Origin: CAWKGC01 sp963849005
GTDB lineage: Bacteria; Pseudomonadota; Gammaproteobacteria; Burkholderiales; Usitatibacteraceae
NCBI GenBank assembly: GCA_963849005.1
Contig: CAWKGC010000023.1
Coordinates: 796,734 to 860,733 of the forward strand
Length of the DNA stretch: 64,000 nt
Reading direction: 5' to 3'
Shown piece after piece: positions 42,327 to 50,838 of the stretch (the first letter of the stretch is position 1; each line of letters starts with the position of its first letter). The translations under genes were made by a program, and so were the position numbers. The notes beneath the pieces are model-generated. The model was not told where the DNA came from. It searched no databases and saw only the letters and a list, made by a program, of their open reading frames with translations.

Positions 42327-44194
42327 TCGCCTTCCTCATCCACAACATGGCGCCGATCATGTTCGCCGCCCTGGTGGTCTTCCTGCTTCTCGGCTACCCG
42401 GTCGCTTTCGCGCTGGCCGCCAACGGCATCATCTTCGGCCTGATCGGCATCGAGCTGGGCCTGCTGCAGCCCGCCCTGTTCCAGGCGCTTCCCGAGCGCA
42501 TCTGGGGGGTGATGTCCAACGACACCCTGCTCGCGGTGCCGTTCTTCACCTTCATGGGGCTGATACTGGAACGAAGCGGCATGGCCGAGGACCTGCTCGA
42601 CACAATCGGGCAATTGTTCGGGCCGCTGCGCGGCGGCCTTGCCTTCGCCGTGGTCTTCGTGGGCGCGCTGCTCGCCGCGACCACGGGCGTGGTGGCCGCA
42701 TCCGTGATCTCGATGGGCCTGATCTCGCTGCCGATCATGCTGCGCTACGGCTACGACCGGCGCATCGCCTCGGGCGTGATCGCCGCCTCCGGCACGCTCG
42801 CCCAGATCATCCCGCCTTCGCTGGTGCTGATCATCATGGCCGACCAGCTCGGCCGCTCGGTGGGCGACATGTACGCCGGCGCCTTCATCCCCGGCATCGT
42901 GCTGGCGATACTCTATGCCGGCTTCATCGTCCTGGTCGCGGTGTTCAAGCCGAAGATGGTGCCGGCGCTGCCGCCGGAGGCGCGCACGATCAAGGAACCC
43001 GACGGCTCGCCGGGCCTGATGTCGCTCGGCATCCTGTTCATCGTTTCCGCTTCGGCCGCCGTGACGCTCGGCCGGCTGTACAAGGCCGGCGCAGCGCCGC
43101 TCGATGAGATGATCGTGGTTTCCGCATCGATCGGCGTGGCGATCGCGTTTTCCGCCGCGGTGGTGAACCGCTTCCTCAAGCTCGGCCTGCTGTCGCGGAT
43201 GGCCGAGCAGGTGACGTTCGTGCTGATCCCGCCGCTGGCGCTGATCTTCCTCGTGCTCGGCACGATCTTCGTGGGCATCGCCACGCCGACCGAGGGAGGC
43301 GCCATGGGCGCTTCCGGCGCGCTGGTCATGGCGCTGGCCCGGCGCCGCATCGACTTCAAGTTGCTGCGCCAGGCGATGGACTCCACCGCGCGGCTTACCT
43401 CTTTCGTGGTCTTCATCCTCGTCGGCGCGCGCGTCTTCAGCCTCACTTTCTACGGCGTGAACGGCCATGTCTGGGTGGAAGAGTTGCTGCTCAACCTGCC
43501 CGGCGGCCAGTTGGGCTTCCTCATCGTCGTCAACATCCTGGTGTTCCTGCTCGCGTTCTTCCTCGACTTTTTCGAGCTTGCCTTCATCGTCGTGCCGCTG
43601 CTCGCCCCCGTTGCCGAGAAACTCGGCATCGACCTCATCTGGTTCGGCGTGCTGCTCGGCGTGAACATGCAGACTTCGTTCATGCATCCGCCGTTCGGTT
43701 TCGCGCTGTTCTACCTGCGCAGCGTCGCCCCGGCAAAGGAGTACGTGGACAAGCTCACGAAAAGGCTCACGCCCCCGGTCACCACCGGGCAGATCTACTG
43801 GGGCGCGGTGCCGTTCGTGGTCATCCAGTGCATCATGATCGGGCTGGTCATCGCCTTCCCGCAGATGGTCATGGTCTACAAGGACGACAAGCCGCTGGTG
43901 GACCCCAATTCGATCCAGATCGACATCCCCACCAACGAGGCGGTCGCGCCGCCGGCGGCAGGCAGCGCGGAGGAGGCCAGGGCGGAAGGCGCGGGCAACG
44001 ACGACCTGATGAAGTCGCTTGGCGGCAAGAGCGACTCGGCGAAACCTGCCGAGCCGAAGGAAGACAGCGCCAACGACGACCTGATGAAGTCGCTCGGCGC
44101 CAAGCCACCGCCTCCGGAGCCGGCGGCCAAGGGCGCTCGGAAAGAGGGGCCGAAACCAGGGGCACCGCCCTCGGACAAGCCCGCAGGCAAATAG
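42323..44194 (+). CDS. dctM: TRAP transporter large permease with unusual C-terminal tail
   Basis: DctM is the transport subunit of a TRAP system. From TTG 42323 (overlapping the dctQ stop) the protein has 623 residues; the ATG at 42347 is an alternative. Twelve or more hydrophobic helices are visible, with family motifs LLGYPVAFALAANG, FFTFMGLILERSGMAEDLLD, AATTGVVAASVISMGLISLP, IGVAIAFSAAV and GILTPTE-like VGIATPTEGGAMG. After the last helix (about residue 525) comes a cytoplasmic or periplasmic tail of about 95 residues, Ala/Pro/Lys/Glu-rich, with the motif NDDLMKSLG repeated twice. Such a tail is not usual in DctM. dctP lies convergently downstream. Confidence 0.9.
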   Translation: MIAFLIHNMAPIMFAALVVFLLLGYPVAFALAANGIIFGLIGIELGLLQPALFQALPERIWGVMSNDTLLAVPFFTFMGLILERSGMAEDLLDTIGQLFGPLRGGLAFAVVFVGALLAATTGVVAASVISMGLISLPIMLRYGYDRRIASGVIAASGTLAQIIPPSLVLIIMADQLGRSVGDMYAGAFIPGIVLAILYAGFIVLVAVFKPKMVPALPPEARTIKEPDGSPGLMSLGILFIVSASAAVTLGRLYKAGAAPLDEMIVVSASIGVAIAFSAAVVNRFLKLGLLSRMAEQVTFVLIPPLALIFLVLGTIFVGIATPTEGGAMGASGALVMALARRRIDFKLLRQAMDSTARLTSFVVFILVGARVFSLTFYGVNGHVWVEELLLNLPGGQLGFLIVVNILVFLLAFFLDFFELAFIVVPLLAPVAEKLGIDLIWFGVLLGVNMQTSFMHPPFGFALFYLRSVAPAKEYVDKLTKRLTPPVTTGQIYWGAVPFVVIQCIMIGLVIAFPQMVMVYKDDKPLVDPNSIQIDIPTNEAVAPPAAGSAEEARAEGAGNDDLMKSLGGKSDSAKPAEPKEDSANDDLMKSLGAKPPPPEPAAKGARKEGPKPGAPPSDKPAGK

Positions 44195-44215
44195 GCGACG
44201 CGCATCGACGAAAAA

Positions 44216-44240
44216 AAAGCCCGCTCGCGCGGGCTTTCTT
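44216..44240. terminator. Bidirectional terminator between dctM and dctP
   Basis: A nine-base perfect stem AAAGCCCGC (44216-44224) with its complement (44229-44237) and loop TCGC. It is preceded by a run of eight A and followed by T-rich sequence, so it can end both converging transcripts. Confidence 0.85.
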
Positions 44241-44255
44241 CCTTGCCGGGCCGGG

Positions 44256-45377
44256 CTACTTCTTCGCCGCGGGGGGCGCCAGGGGACGATCCACCGTGGC
44301 CATGAAGTTGTCGAAATTGTTTTCGGCCACGCGGAACCAGAGGATCTCGTCGTCGCGGAACGCCTTCCACGCGTCATAGACCTTCTTGAACTTCGGGTTC
44401 TTCGCCGAGGTTTCGGCATAGACCTCGATGGCGGCCTTGTAGCACGCGTTCAGGATGTCCTTCGAGAACGGGCGCAACTGCACGCCCGAGGCGACCAGCC
44501 GCTTCAACGCAGCCGGATTCACCGCATCGTACTTGGCCAGCATGGTAATGTTCGCCTCGAAGCAGGCGGCCTCGAGGATCGATTGGTACTCCTTGGGCAG
44601 TTCAGCCCAGGCCTTGGTGTTCACGAACAGGTCGAGCTCGGGCCCGCCTTCCCACCAACCCGGGTAGTAGTAGTACTTGGCGACCTTGTTGAAGCCGAGC
44701 TTCTCGTCGTCGTAGGGCCCGACCCATTCGGCCGCGTCGATGGTGCCTTTTTCAAGTGCCGGATAGATGTCGCCCGCGGCGAGCTGCTGGGGAACCAGGC
44801 CGAGCTTGCTCATCACCACGCCGGCGAAGCCGCCGATGCGCATCTTGAGTCCCTTCAGGTCCGCGACCGACTTGATTTCCTTGCGGAACCAGCCGCCCAT
44901 CTGGGCCCCGGTGTTTCCGGCCGGGAAGTTGATGACGTTGTAGTCCTTCATGAAATCGCGCATGAGTTCCAGCCCGCCGCCGTAGTACATCCAGGCATTT
45001 TGCTGGCGCGCGTTCATGCCGAAGGGAACTGCCGTCGAGAAGGCGAAAGTCGGGTCCTTGCCGAAGTAGTAGTACGGCGCGGTGTGCCCGCATTGCACTG
45101 TGCCAGCTTGCACGGCGTCGAGCACCTGCAAGCCGGGAACGATTTCGCCGCCGGCAAACACCTGGATCTGGAACTTGCCGCCGGTCGCGGAGGCAACGCG
45201 CTTGGAGATCGTCTCGGCCGCGGCGAAAATGGTGTCGAGGCTCTTCGGGAAACTCGAGGCAAGGCGCCACTTCACTTCGGGTGCGGCGGCAGCCTGCGCG
45301 CGCGATAACGCCGGTACGGCAAGCGATCCGGCAGCCAGGCCGGCGCTGGCGGACTTCAGGAATTTTCTGCGTTGCAT
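44256..45377 (-). CDS. dctP: TRAP transporter substrate-binding protein, TakP-like, Tat-exported
   Basis: The periplasmic solute-binding protein of the TRAP system, 373 residues from ATG 45377, preceded by GAGGAG. The signal peptide has a twin-arginine motif (MQRRKFLKSASAGLAAG). The mature part begins VKWRLASSFPKSLDTIFAAA and contains MRIGGFAGVVMSKLGLVPQQ with the substrate Arg, and WVGPYDDEKLGFNKVAKYYY. These features resemble the alpha-keto-acid-binding TakP branch, so a 2-oxo acid is the likely ligand (inference). It is transcribed towards dctM from the other side, an uncommon split of a TRAP set across two strands. Confidence 0.9.
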   Translation of the reverse strand: MQRRKFLKSASAGLAAGSLAVPALSRAQAAAAPEVKWRLASSFPKSLDTIFAAAETISKRVASATGGKFQIQVFAGGEIVPGLQVLDAVQAGTVQCGHTAPYYYFGKDPTFAFSTAVPFGMNARQQNAWMYYGGGLELMRDFMKDYNVINFPAGNTGAQMGGWFRKEIKSVADLKGLKMRIGGFAGVVMSKLGLVPQQLAAGDIYPALEKGTIDAAEWVGPYDDEKLGFNKVAKYYYYPGWWEGGPELDLFVNTKAWAELPKEYQSILEAACFEANITMLAKYDAVNPAALKRLVASGVQLRPFSKDILNACYKAAIEVYAETSAKNPKFKKVYDAWKAFRDDEILWFRVAENNFDNFMATVDRPLAPPAAKK

Positions 45378-45517
45378 CTTTGGGGCTCCTCTTGGGCGGT
45401 TTGGTTGTTTTGTCGGCAAAGTTGCGCCGGGCGGGGCGACAAGCCGAAATAGCCTACCAGAACCCCGCTGCCGCCAGATACGGACATTGCCTGCCCGGGC
45501 GCGCGAGCGACGCGGCC

Positions 45518-46876
45518 TCAGTTCCCGGCGATGGTCAGGCTCTCGACCAGGATCGAGCCCGTGGCTTTCGAGCCGCGCACGAGGACATCGTTGCCGACCG
45601 CGACGATCGAGCGGAAAACGTCCTTCATGTTGCCGGCGATCGTGACTTCTTCGACGGGAAAACGGATCTCTCCGCCCTCCACCCAGAAGCCGGCGGCGCC
45701 GCGCGAATAATCGCCGGTGACGGAATTCAGGCCCTGCCCCATCAGCTCCGTGACGATGAGCCCGCGACCCATTTTCTTTACCAGCGCGGCGAAACCCAGG
45801 CCGTCGTCGGCAAGGACGAGGTTGTGGTTGCCGCCCGCGTTACCCGTGGACGCCATGCCGAGCTTGCGCCCGGAATAGGTGCCCAGGAAATAGCCCTTGA
45901 GAACGCCTTGCTCGACCACGGCGCGCGCAGAGGTGGCCACGCCCTCGGCATCGAAGGCGCCGCTCGCGAGACCCCCGGGAAGGAACGGGTCTTCCGTGAG
46001 AGTGATGCCCGGGGCGAATATCGGCTTGCCGAGGCTGTCCATGAGGAAGCTCGCCTTGCGGTACAGGCTGCTGCCGCTCGCCGCCGAGACGAAGTGCCCG
46101 ATGAGGCTGCCGGCAACGGTCGCATCGAAGAGGACAGGCGCCTCGGCGGTCGGCACCTTGCGCGCGTCCAGCCTGCGCAACACGCGTTCGCCGGCAATGC
46201 GGCCGACCGTTTCCGGGTCTGCCAGGCGTGACTTGTCCCGGTGCACGTCGTACCAGTAGTCGCGCTGCATGCCCCGCTCGGTGGAAGCGACCACGCCGCA
46301 CGACAAGCTCGCGCGCGTCGTCGGGTAGCCGTTCAGGAACCCGAGCGAGTTGGCGAAAATGAAGTCGGCCTCGTGGGCGGAAACGGTCGCGCCTTCGGAA
46401 TTGTCGATGCGCTTGTCGACCGCGAGCGCCGCGGCCTCCATGCGCCGGGCAATTTCAATGGCCTCCTCGACCGGCGGCGACCACGGGAAATTCAATGCGA
46501 GGTCGGGCGCATCGCCCTTGAACAGCCGAGCGCGCTCGGGCAACCCGGCCGCGCTGTCTTCCGCCGTGTGCCGGGCGATGGCGCAGGCCGCCTCCACCGT
46601 GCGCCGCACCGCTTCCGCCGACAGGTCCGAGGTCGAAGCGTTGCCGCGCTTGAGGCCGAAGTAGACAGTGACTCCCATCCCCTTGTCCCGGTTGTACTCG
46701 ACCGTCTCGACCTCGCCGAGCCGCACCGTGACCGATTGGCCGACCGAGGCCGAGACTTCGACATCGGCATCGCTCGCGCCTTGCGCCTTCGCATGCGCGA
46801 GGGCGAGCGTGGCGAGGCCGGCCATGTCGTCGCGATTGACGGGTAGCCGCTCTCGTTCGGGGAGGGAATCGGGCAT
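45518..46876 (-). CDS. pmbA: Metalloprotease-related protein PmbA/TldE
   Basis: PmbA (TldE) works with TldD as a zinc peptidase complex that trims modified peptides and degrades the CcdA antitoxin. The 452-residue length is typical. Conserved blocks are RLGEVETVEYNRDKGMGVTV (residues about 53-72), DNSEGATVSAHE, VLFDATVAGSLIGHFVSAAS, and GQGLNSVTGDYSRGAAGFWV near the C-terminus. As expected for TldE, no HExxxH zinc motif is present; that belongs to TldD, which is not in this window. The gene is divergent from yjgA with 36 bases between. Confidence 0.95.
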   Translation of the reverse strand: MPDSLPERERLPVNRDDMAGLATLALAHAKAQGASDADVEVSASVGQSVTVRLGEVETVEYNRDKGMGVTVYFGLKRGNASTSDLSAEAVRRTVEAACAIARHTAEDSAAGLPERARLFKGDAPDLALNFPWSPPVEEAIEIARRMEAAALAVDKRIDNSEGATVSAHEADFIFANSLGFLNGYPTTRASLSCGVVASTERGMQRDYWYDVHRDKSRLADPETVGRIAGERVLRRLDARKVPTAEAPVLFDATVAGSLIGHFVSAASGSSLYRKASFLMDSLGKPIFAPGITLTEDPFLPGGLASGAFDAEGVATSARAVVEQGVLKGYFLGTYSGRKLGMASTGNAGGNHNLVLADDGLGFAALVKKMGRGLIVTELMGQGLNSVTGDYSRGAAGFWVEGGEIRFPVEEVTIAGNMKDVFRSIVAVGNDVLVRGSKATGSILVESLTIAGN

Positions 46877-46912
46877 GGTAGGATTCGCGCCGAAACGCGG
46901 GAAGGACTTCGG

Positions 46913-47416
46913 GTGGAAGAAGACGATTTTATCAGCAAGTCCCGGCGCAAACGCGAAAGCCATGCGCTGCAGGACCTGGGCGAGGCGCTGGTGGTCCTGC
47001 CCGCCGAGCAGCTCGCGCGCATCGAACTGCCCGAGAAACTGCGCAATGCCGTGGCGGAAGCGCGCTCCATCACCAAGCATGAGGCGCGGCGCCGGCAGAT
47101 GCAGTACATCGGCAAGCTCATGCGCCTGATCGACGCCGGGCCGATCCGGGCGCAGGTCGAGGCCATCCACGCGCCTTCGGAGCAGGCCACGGCGCTGTTC
47201 CATCTTGCCGAGCGTTGGCGCACGGAGTTGCTGGCGAACGAAGACGCGATGGCCGGATTTTCCCGCGAGTTCCCGTCCGCGGACGCGGGCGAGGTCGCGC
47301 GGCTGGTGGCGCAGGCGAAGGCGGAACGCCAGTCCGGCCGGGCGCCGAAGTACTTCCGCGAGTTGTTCCAGTACGTGAATGGCCTGGTGCAGGACAAGGC
47401 GAGGAGCGAGCCATGA
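46913..47416 (+). CDS. yjgA: Ribosome-associated protein YjgA/DarP (DUF615)
   Basis: A 167-residue protein of the YjgA family, involved in late 50S subunit assembly. The N-terminus (EEDDFISKSRRKRESHALQD) and central EARRRQMQYIGKLMRLIDAG match the family. Translation starts at GTG 46913. It sits opposite pmbA, a very common pairing in proteobacteria, and its TGA overlaps the ATG of the mog gene. Confidence 0.93.
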   Translation: MEEDDFISKSRRKRESHALQDLGEALVVLPAEQLARIELPEKLRNAVAEARSITKHEARRRQMQYIGKLMRLIDAGPIRAQVEAIHAPSEQATALFHLAERWRTELLANEDAMAGFSREFPSADAGEVARLVAQAKAERQSGRAPKYFRELFQYVNGLVQDKARSEP

Positions 47417-47983
47417 GCGAACCCGGATGCGATGCAGTGAAGATCGGCATCGTCTCGACCAGCGACCGCGCCTCGCAGGGCATCTACCGCGACGAAGGCC
47501 TGCCCGCGCTGGAAGCGTGGTTCACGGCGGCGTTGAAGAACCCGGTCACTTTCGAAAAACGCCTGATTCCCGACGACCGCGCCGGGATCGAGGCGACCTT
47601 GCGCGAACTTTGCGATGCGCAAGGCTGCGCTCTGGTGGTGACGACAGGCGGCACGGGGCCCGCACCGCGCGACGTCACGCCCGAGGCCACGCTCGCCGTT
47701 GCAGAAAAGGTGCTCGACGGGCTTCGGCGAGGCGATGCGCATGAACAACCTCAAGTACGTGCCGACCGCGATCCTGTCGCGGCAGGTCGCGGTGACGCGT
47801 GGAGCGACGCTCATCATCAACCTGCCGGGCCAGCCCAAGGCGATCAAGGAAACCCTCGACGGCATCTTCGCCGCCGTGCCCTACTGCATCGACCTCATCG
47901 GCGGCCCGTATCTCGAGACCGAAGAATCCCTCATCAAGGCGTTCCGCCCGAAGTCGGCGATCCGCCAGAAAGCCGTCCCCTGA
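47413..47983 (+). CDS. mog: Molybdopterin adenylyltransferase, one frameshift
   Basis: Mog adenylates molybdopterin before molybdenum insertion. Removing one G from GGG at 47719-47721 gives 189 residues, the family length. Motifs: KIGIVSTSDRASQGIYRDEG at the N-terminus, LVVTTGGTGPAPRDVTPEAT (substrate site) and, after the shift, FGEAMRMNNLKYVPTAILSR and INLPGQPKAIKETL. It is coupled to yjgA by an ATGA overlap. No other molybdenum-cofactor gene is in the window. Confidence 0.9.
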
Positions 47984-47986
47984 CCC

Positions 47987-48673
47987 ATGGAGCAACTGGA
48001 GCAAGTCGAAGTCACCATCGGCACGGAACCGAAAGGCACGGTGATCTGGATGCACGGCCTGGGCGCCGATGGCTGGGACTTCGTGCCGATCGTGAAGGAA
48101 CTCCCCCTTCCGGAAGGCCTGTCGCTGCGCTTCATCTTCCCGCACGCGCCGATGCGCGCCGGTGACCATCAACGGCGGCAACGTGATGCGCGCCTGGTAC
48201 GACATCGCGATGACCGACATCGCGCGCCTGCCCGACGAGCGCGGCATCCGCGCCTCGCAGGCGCAGGTGAATGCGCTCATCGCGCGCGAGGAGTCGCGCG
48301 GCGTGCCCGCCGGACAGGATCGTGCTCGCGGGCTTCTCGCAGGGCGGCGCGATCGCGCTGCAGGCCGGCGCTGCGCCACCCGAAGAAGCTGGCCGGCGTG
48401 ATGGCGCTTTCGACCTACCTCACGCTGGCCGACACGCTTGCGGCCGAGGCCTCGCCCGCCAATCGCGACACGCCGATCCTGATGGCGCATGGCACGCAGG
48501 ATCCGGTCGTGCCGCTGAAGCTCGCCGTATCGTCACGCGACAAGCTGGTCGAACTCGGCTGGAAAATCGAATGGCGCGAGTACCCCATGCCCCACTCGGT
48601 GTGCATGGAGGAGGTCGAGGAGATCGCGGGCTGGCTCGCGAATCGCTTCACGAGCCGCATCCTGATTGCCTGA
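47987..48673 (+). CDS. Phospholipase/carboxylesterase, three frameshifts
   Basis: An alpha/beta-hydrolase of the phospholipase/carboxylesterase (EstB, acyl-protein thioesterase-like) family. With three single extra bases removed (near 48158, 48307 and 48370) the protein has 227 residues, the expected length. Visible parts: IWMHGLGADGWDFVPIV (oxyanion region), the nucleophile elbow GFSQGGAIALQ, the acid in AHGTQDPVVPL and the catalytic His in YPMPHSVC. All three shifts are in the same direction. It begins four bases after the mog stop. Confidence 0.85.
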   Translation: MEQLEQVEVTIGTEPKGTVIWMHGLGADGWDFVPIVKELPLPEGLSLRFIFPHAPMRAGDHQRRQRDARLVRHRDDRHRAPARRARHPRLAGAGECAHRARGVARRARRTGSCSRASRRAARSRCRPALRHPKKLAGVMALSTYLTLADTLAAEASPANRDTPILMAHGTQDPVVPLKLAVSSRDKLVELGWKIEWREYPMPHSVCMEEVEEIAGWLANRFTSRILIA

Positions 48674-48691
48674 GCCGGCGGTTCGGCGCCG

Positions 48692-49108
48692 CTACGGCGC
48701 GGGGATCGCTAGCGGCTTGCCCTTTTCCACCACGTAGGTCGCCAGCACCTTGGTCGGCGCGCTGCCTACCGTCGTCGCGTTGTGCACCTTGCCCGTGGGG
48801 ATCGCGTAACTGTCGCCGGCCTTCATGATGCGCGGCGCCTCGCCGTCGATCTCGATGCTTGTCGAGCCCTCGAGCACCATGCCGGTCTCGACACCCGGAT
48901 GCGAATGGCGGCCGGTCATGCCGCCGGGGGCGATTTCGGCGAGCCCGAGGACGATCTCGAACTTGCCGTCCTCCGAAGGCGTGCGCTGCAGGATGGTGCG
49001 CTTGATGCCCGGCGGCGCGGCACCGGCGGGAGCCGGCGATTGCGCCTGGGCGGTCGCGGCGGCGGAAGCCAGCACCGCGGCAAGGGCAAGGAAGCGGATC
49101 GATTTCAT
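48692..49108 (-). CDS. Periplasmic cupin-domain protein
   Basis: A 138-residue exported protein. The signal peptide is MKSIRFLALAAVLASAAATA with cleavage after AQA near residue 23. The mature part is a single cupin barrel: the first metal motif MTGRHSHPGVETGMVLEG (His, His, Glu) and the second SYAIPTGKVHNAT are present. The substrate is unknown; a mononuclear metal site is expected. A longer open frame extends upstream but has no signal sequence, so ATG 49108 is preferred. It lies 10 bases after the thioesterase gene in the same direction. Confidence 0.8.
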   Translation of the reverse strand: MKSIRFLALAAVLASAAATAQAQSPAPAGAAPPGIKRTILQRTPSEDGKFEIVLGLAEIAPGGMTGRHSHPGVETGMVLEGSTSIEIDGEAPRIMKAGDSYAIPTGKVHNATTVGSAPTKVLATYVVEKGKPLAIPAP

Positions 49109-49118
49109 TTGCTTCTCC

Positions 49119-49559
49119 TCAGGTTTCGACCAGCAATGGCTCCAGCGCCGCGCGAAGCGGCTCCGGAAGCGATACCGGCCGGTTGGTTTTCCGGTCGACG
49201 TAAACATGGATGAAATGGCCCTGCGCGGCGACCTGGTCCGAACCCCCGTCGAAGAGCCCGATCTCGTAGCGCACGCTGGAGCGGCCGATCTTCGTCACGC
49301 GCAGCCCGGCCTCGACGGGACGCGGGTACTCGAGCGGGGCGAAATAGTGGCAACCGGTCTCGACCACGAAGCCGATCACCTCGCTCGCGGCGATGTCGAG
49401 CGCGCCCTGCTCGATGAGATAGGTGTTCACGACGGTGTCGAAGAACGAGTAGTACACGACGTTGTTCACGTGCCCGTAGGCGTCGTTGTCCATCCAGCGC
49501 GTGGTGATCGACTGGAAGTGACGGTAATCGGGGCGAGAGTGCCGGACCGGGCGGGACAT
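49119..49559 (-). CDS. Acyl-CoA thioesterase, hotdog fold (4HBT)
   Basis: A 146-residue cytoplasmic hotdog-fold thioesterase of the 4-hydroxybenzoyl-CoA/YbgC type. The active-site region is TTRWMDNDAYGHVNNVVYYS (residues about 19-38) with the Asp and the HVNN motif. The central FAPLEYPRPVEAGLRVTKIG block is typical. It probably acts on acyl-CoA esters of unknown chain length. It lies between the patatin and cupin genes, all on the minus strand, suggesting a small lipid-related operon. Confidence 0.9.
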   Translation of the reverse strand: MSRPVRHSRPDYRHFQSITTRWMDNDAYGHVNNVVYYSFFDTVVNTYLIEQGALDIAASEVIGFVVETGCHYFAPLEYPRPVEAGLRVTKIGRSSVRYEIGLFDGGSDQVAAQGHFIHVYVDRKTNRPVSLPEPLRAALEPLLVET

Positions 49560-49565
49560 CGCGTT

Positions 49566-50787
49566 TCAGCCCTCCGCCTTCGGCGCATGTGCCGGCGCCA
49601 TGAAGCGCGAAGTGCGGGCGAAGGCGCCCGGCACCGGGCACATCGACCCGACGAGGAAGGCCTCGATCTCGTCGCGCCGGTCGAGCGCGTCCTTGTAGCC
49701 GAGCTGGATCAGTTCCCGGCAATAGCCTTCCTCGAAAAGCAGGTAGCTCGCGAGGTTGGCGCCGCCGCGGCGCATCGCGCCCAGCGAGCGAAGCAGGAAG
49801 CGCACCGCCGGCGGCAGGCTGCGGATGTGCTTGAGCGCGATCGCGTCGAGCGCCTCGGACGGCGTGATCACCAGGACGTCGACATGGTGCAGGCTGAGCC
49901 CCATCTCGCGCAGCTTTTCTGGCGGCGTCACGCTGATCGTCCTGTTGATGCGCTCCATGCGCTCGATGTCCACGGCGAGGCTGTCGAGGAAGATCGAGTT
50001 CATCACGTGGCCGGCCACCTGCGCTAGCGAAGGATAGACGTCGCCGCGCGTGCGCTCCGGCGCCTCCGAGCGGATCTTCGCCGTTCCGATCACGATGACG
50101 CGGTCGGCGCCAAGGTGCAGCGCGGGGCTCACGGGCGCGACCTGCCGCATCGAGCCGTCGCCGAAGAACTCGCGGTTCACCTTGTAGGCCGGGAACAGGA
50201 AGGGAATCGCGGCGGACGCCATCAGGTGCTCGGCGCCGATGCTCGACCGGATGCCGACCCGCTGGAAGCGCTTCCAGCCCTCGAGCCCGGCATGGCCCTG
50301 GAAGAAGCTGCAGCTTTGCCCGGAGGTGTAGCCCGAGCAGGTGATCGAGATCGCGTGCAGCGCGCCCGAGGCGATGTTCGCCTCGATGCGCTCGAAGTCG
50401 AGGCGATGCCTGAGCAGCGCGTGGAGCGGGCGATTGTCCAGCAAGGAGATGCGTCGCGACTTCAGGAAGGCGCCGAAAAAGAAGCCGAACAGCCAGCGCC
50501 CCGAATTGACGATGACGCCGGGAAAGTCGGCGCGGTAGACCTGCCCCGGCTCGAAGTTGCGCCAGACCTCGAGCAGGTCGTCCACGGCGTCGCGAGAAGT
50601 TGCCCGCATTGCACGCGAGCGATCCAGCGTTGACGCCGCCGGCCGAAGTTCCGCAGATGATCGGAAAGGGGTTGGCGGTCGGATCGGGCAGCAATTCCCG
50701 GATGGCCTGCAGCACGCCGACCTGGTAGGCGGCGCGCGCGCCACCTCCCGAGAGCACCAGCGCCGCCTTTCCTCCCTCCGAGTCCAC
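49566..50787 (-). CDS. Patatin-like phospholipase, one frameshift
   Basis: A patatin-family lipid acyl hydrolase of 406 residues once the frameshift at about 50591-50596 is repaired. The N-terminal part has the oxyanion loop VLSGGGARAAYQVGVLQAIR (residues about 10-29) and the Ser nucleophile in CGTSAGGVNAG. After the shift the frame continues DAVDDLLEVWRNFEPGQVYR and has the catalytic Asp in FGDGSMRQVAP. The Ser-Asp dyad is therefore intact. No signal peptide was found. It is followed seven bases later by the thioesterase gene. Confidence 0.85.
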
Positions 50788-50838
50788 CGGGCCTTCCCTC
50801 CCCTGTTGTTTTCCGCCGCCCTGCGCATCCTAACGCGA

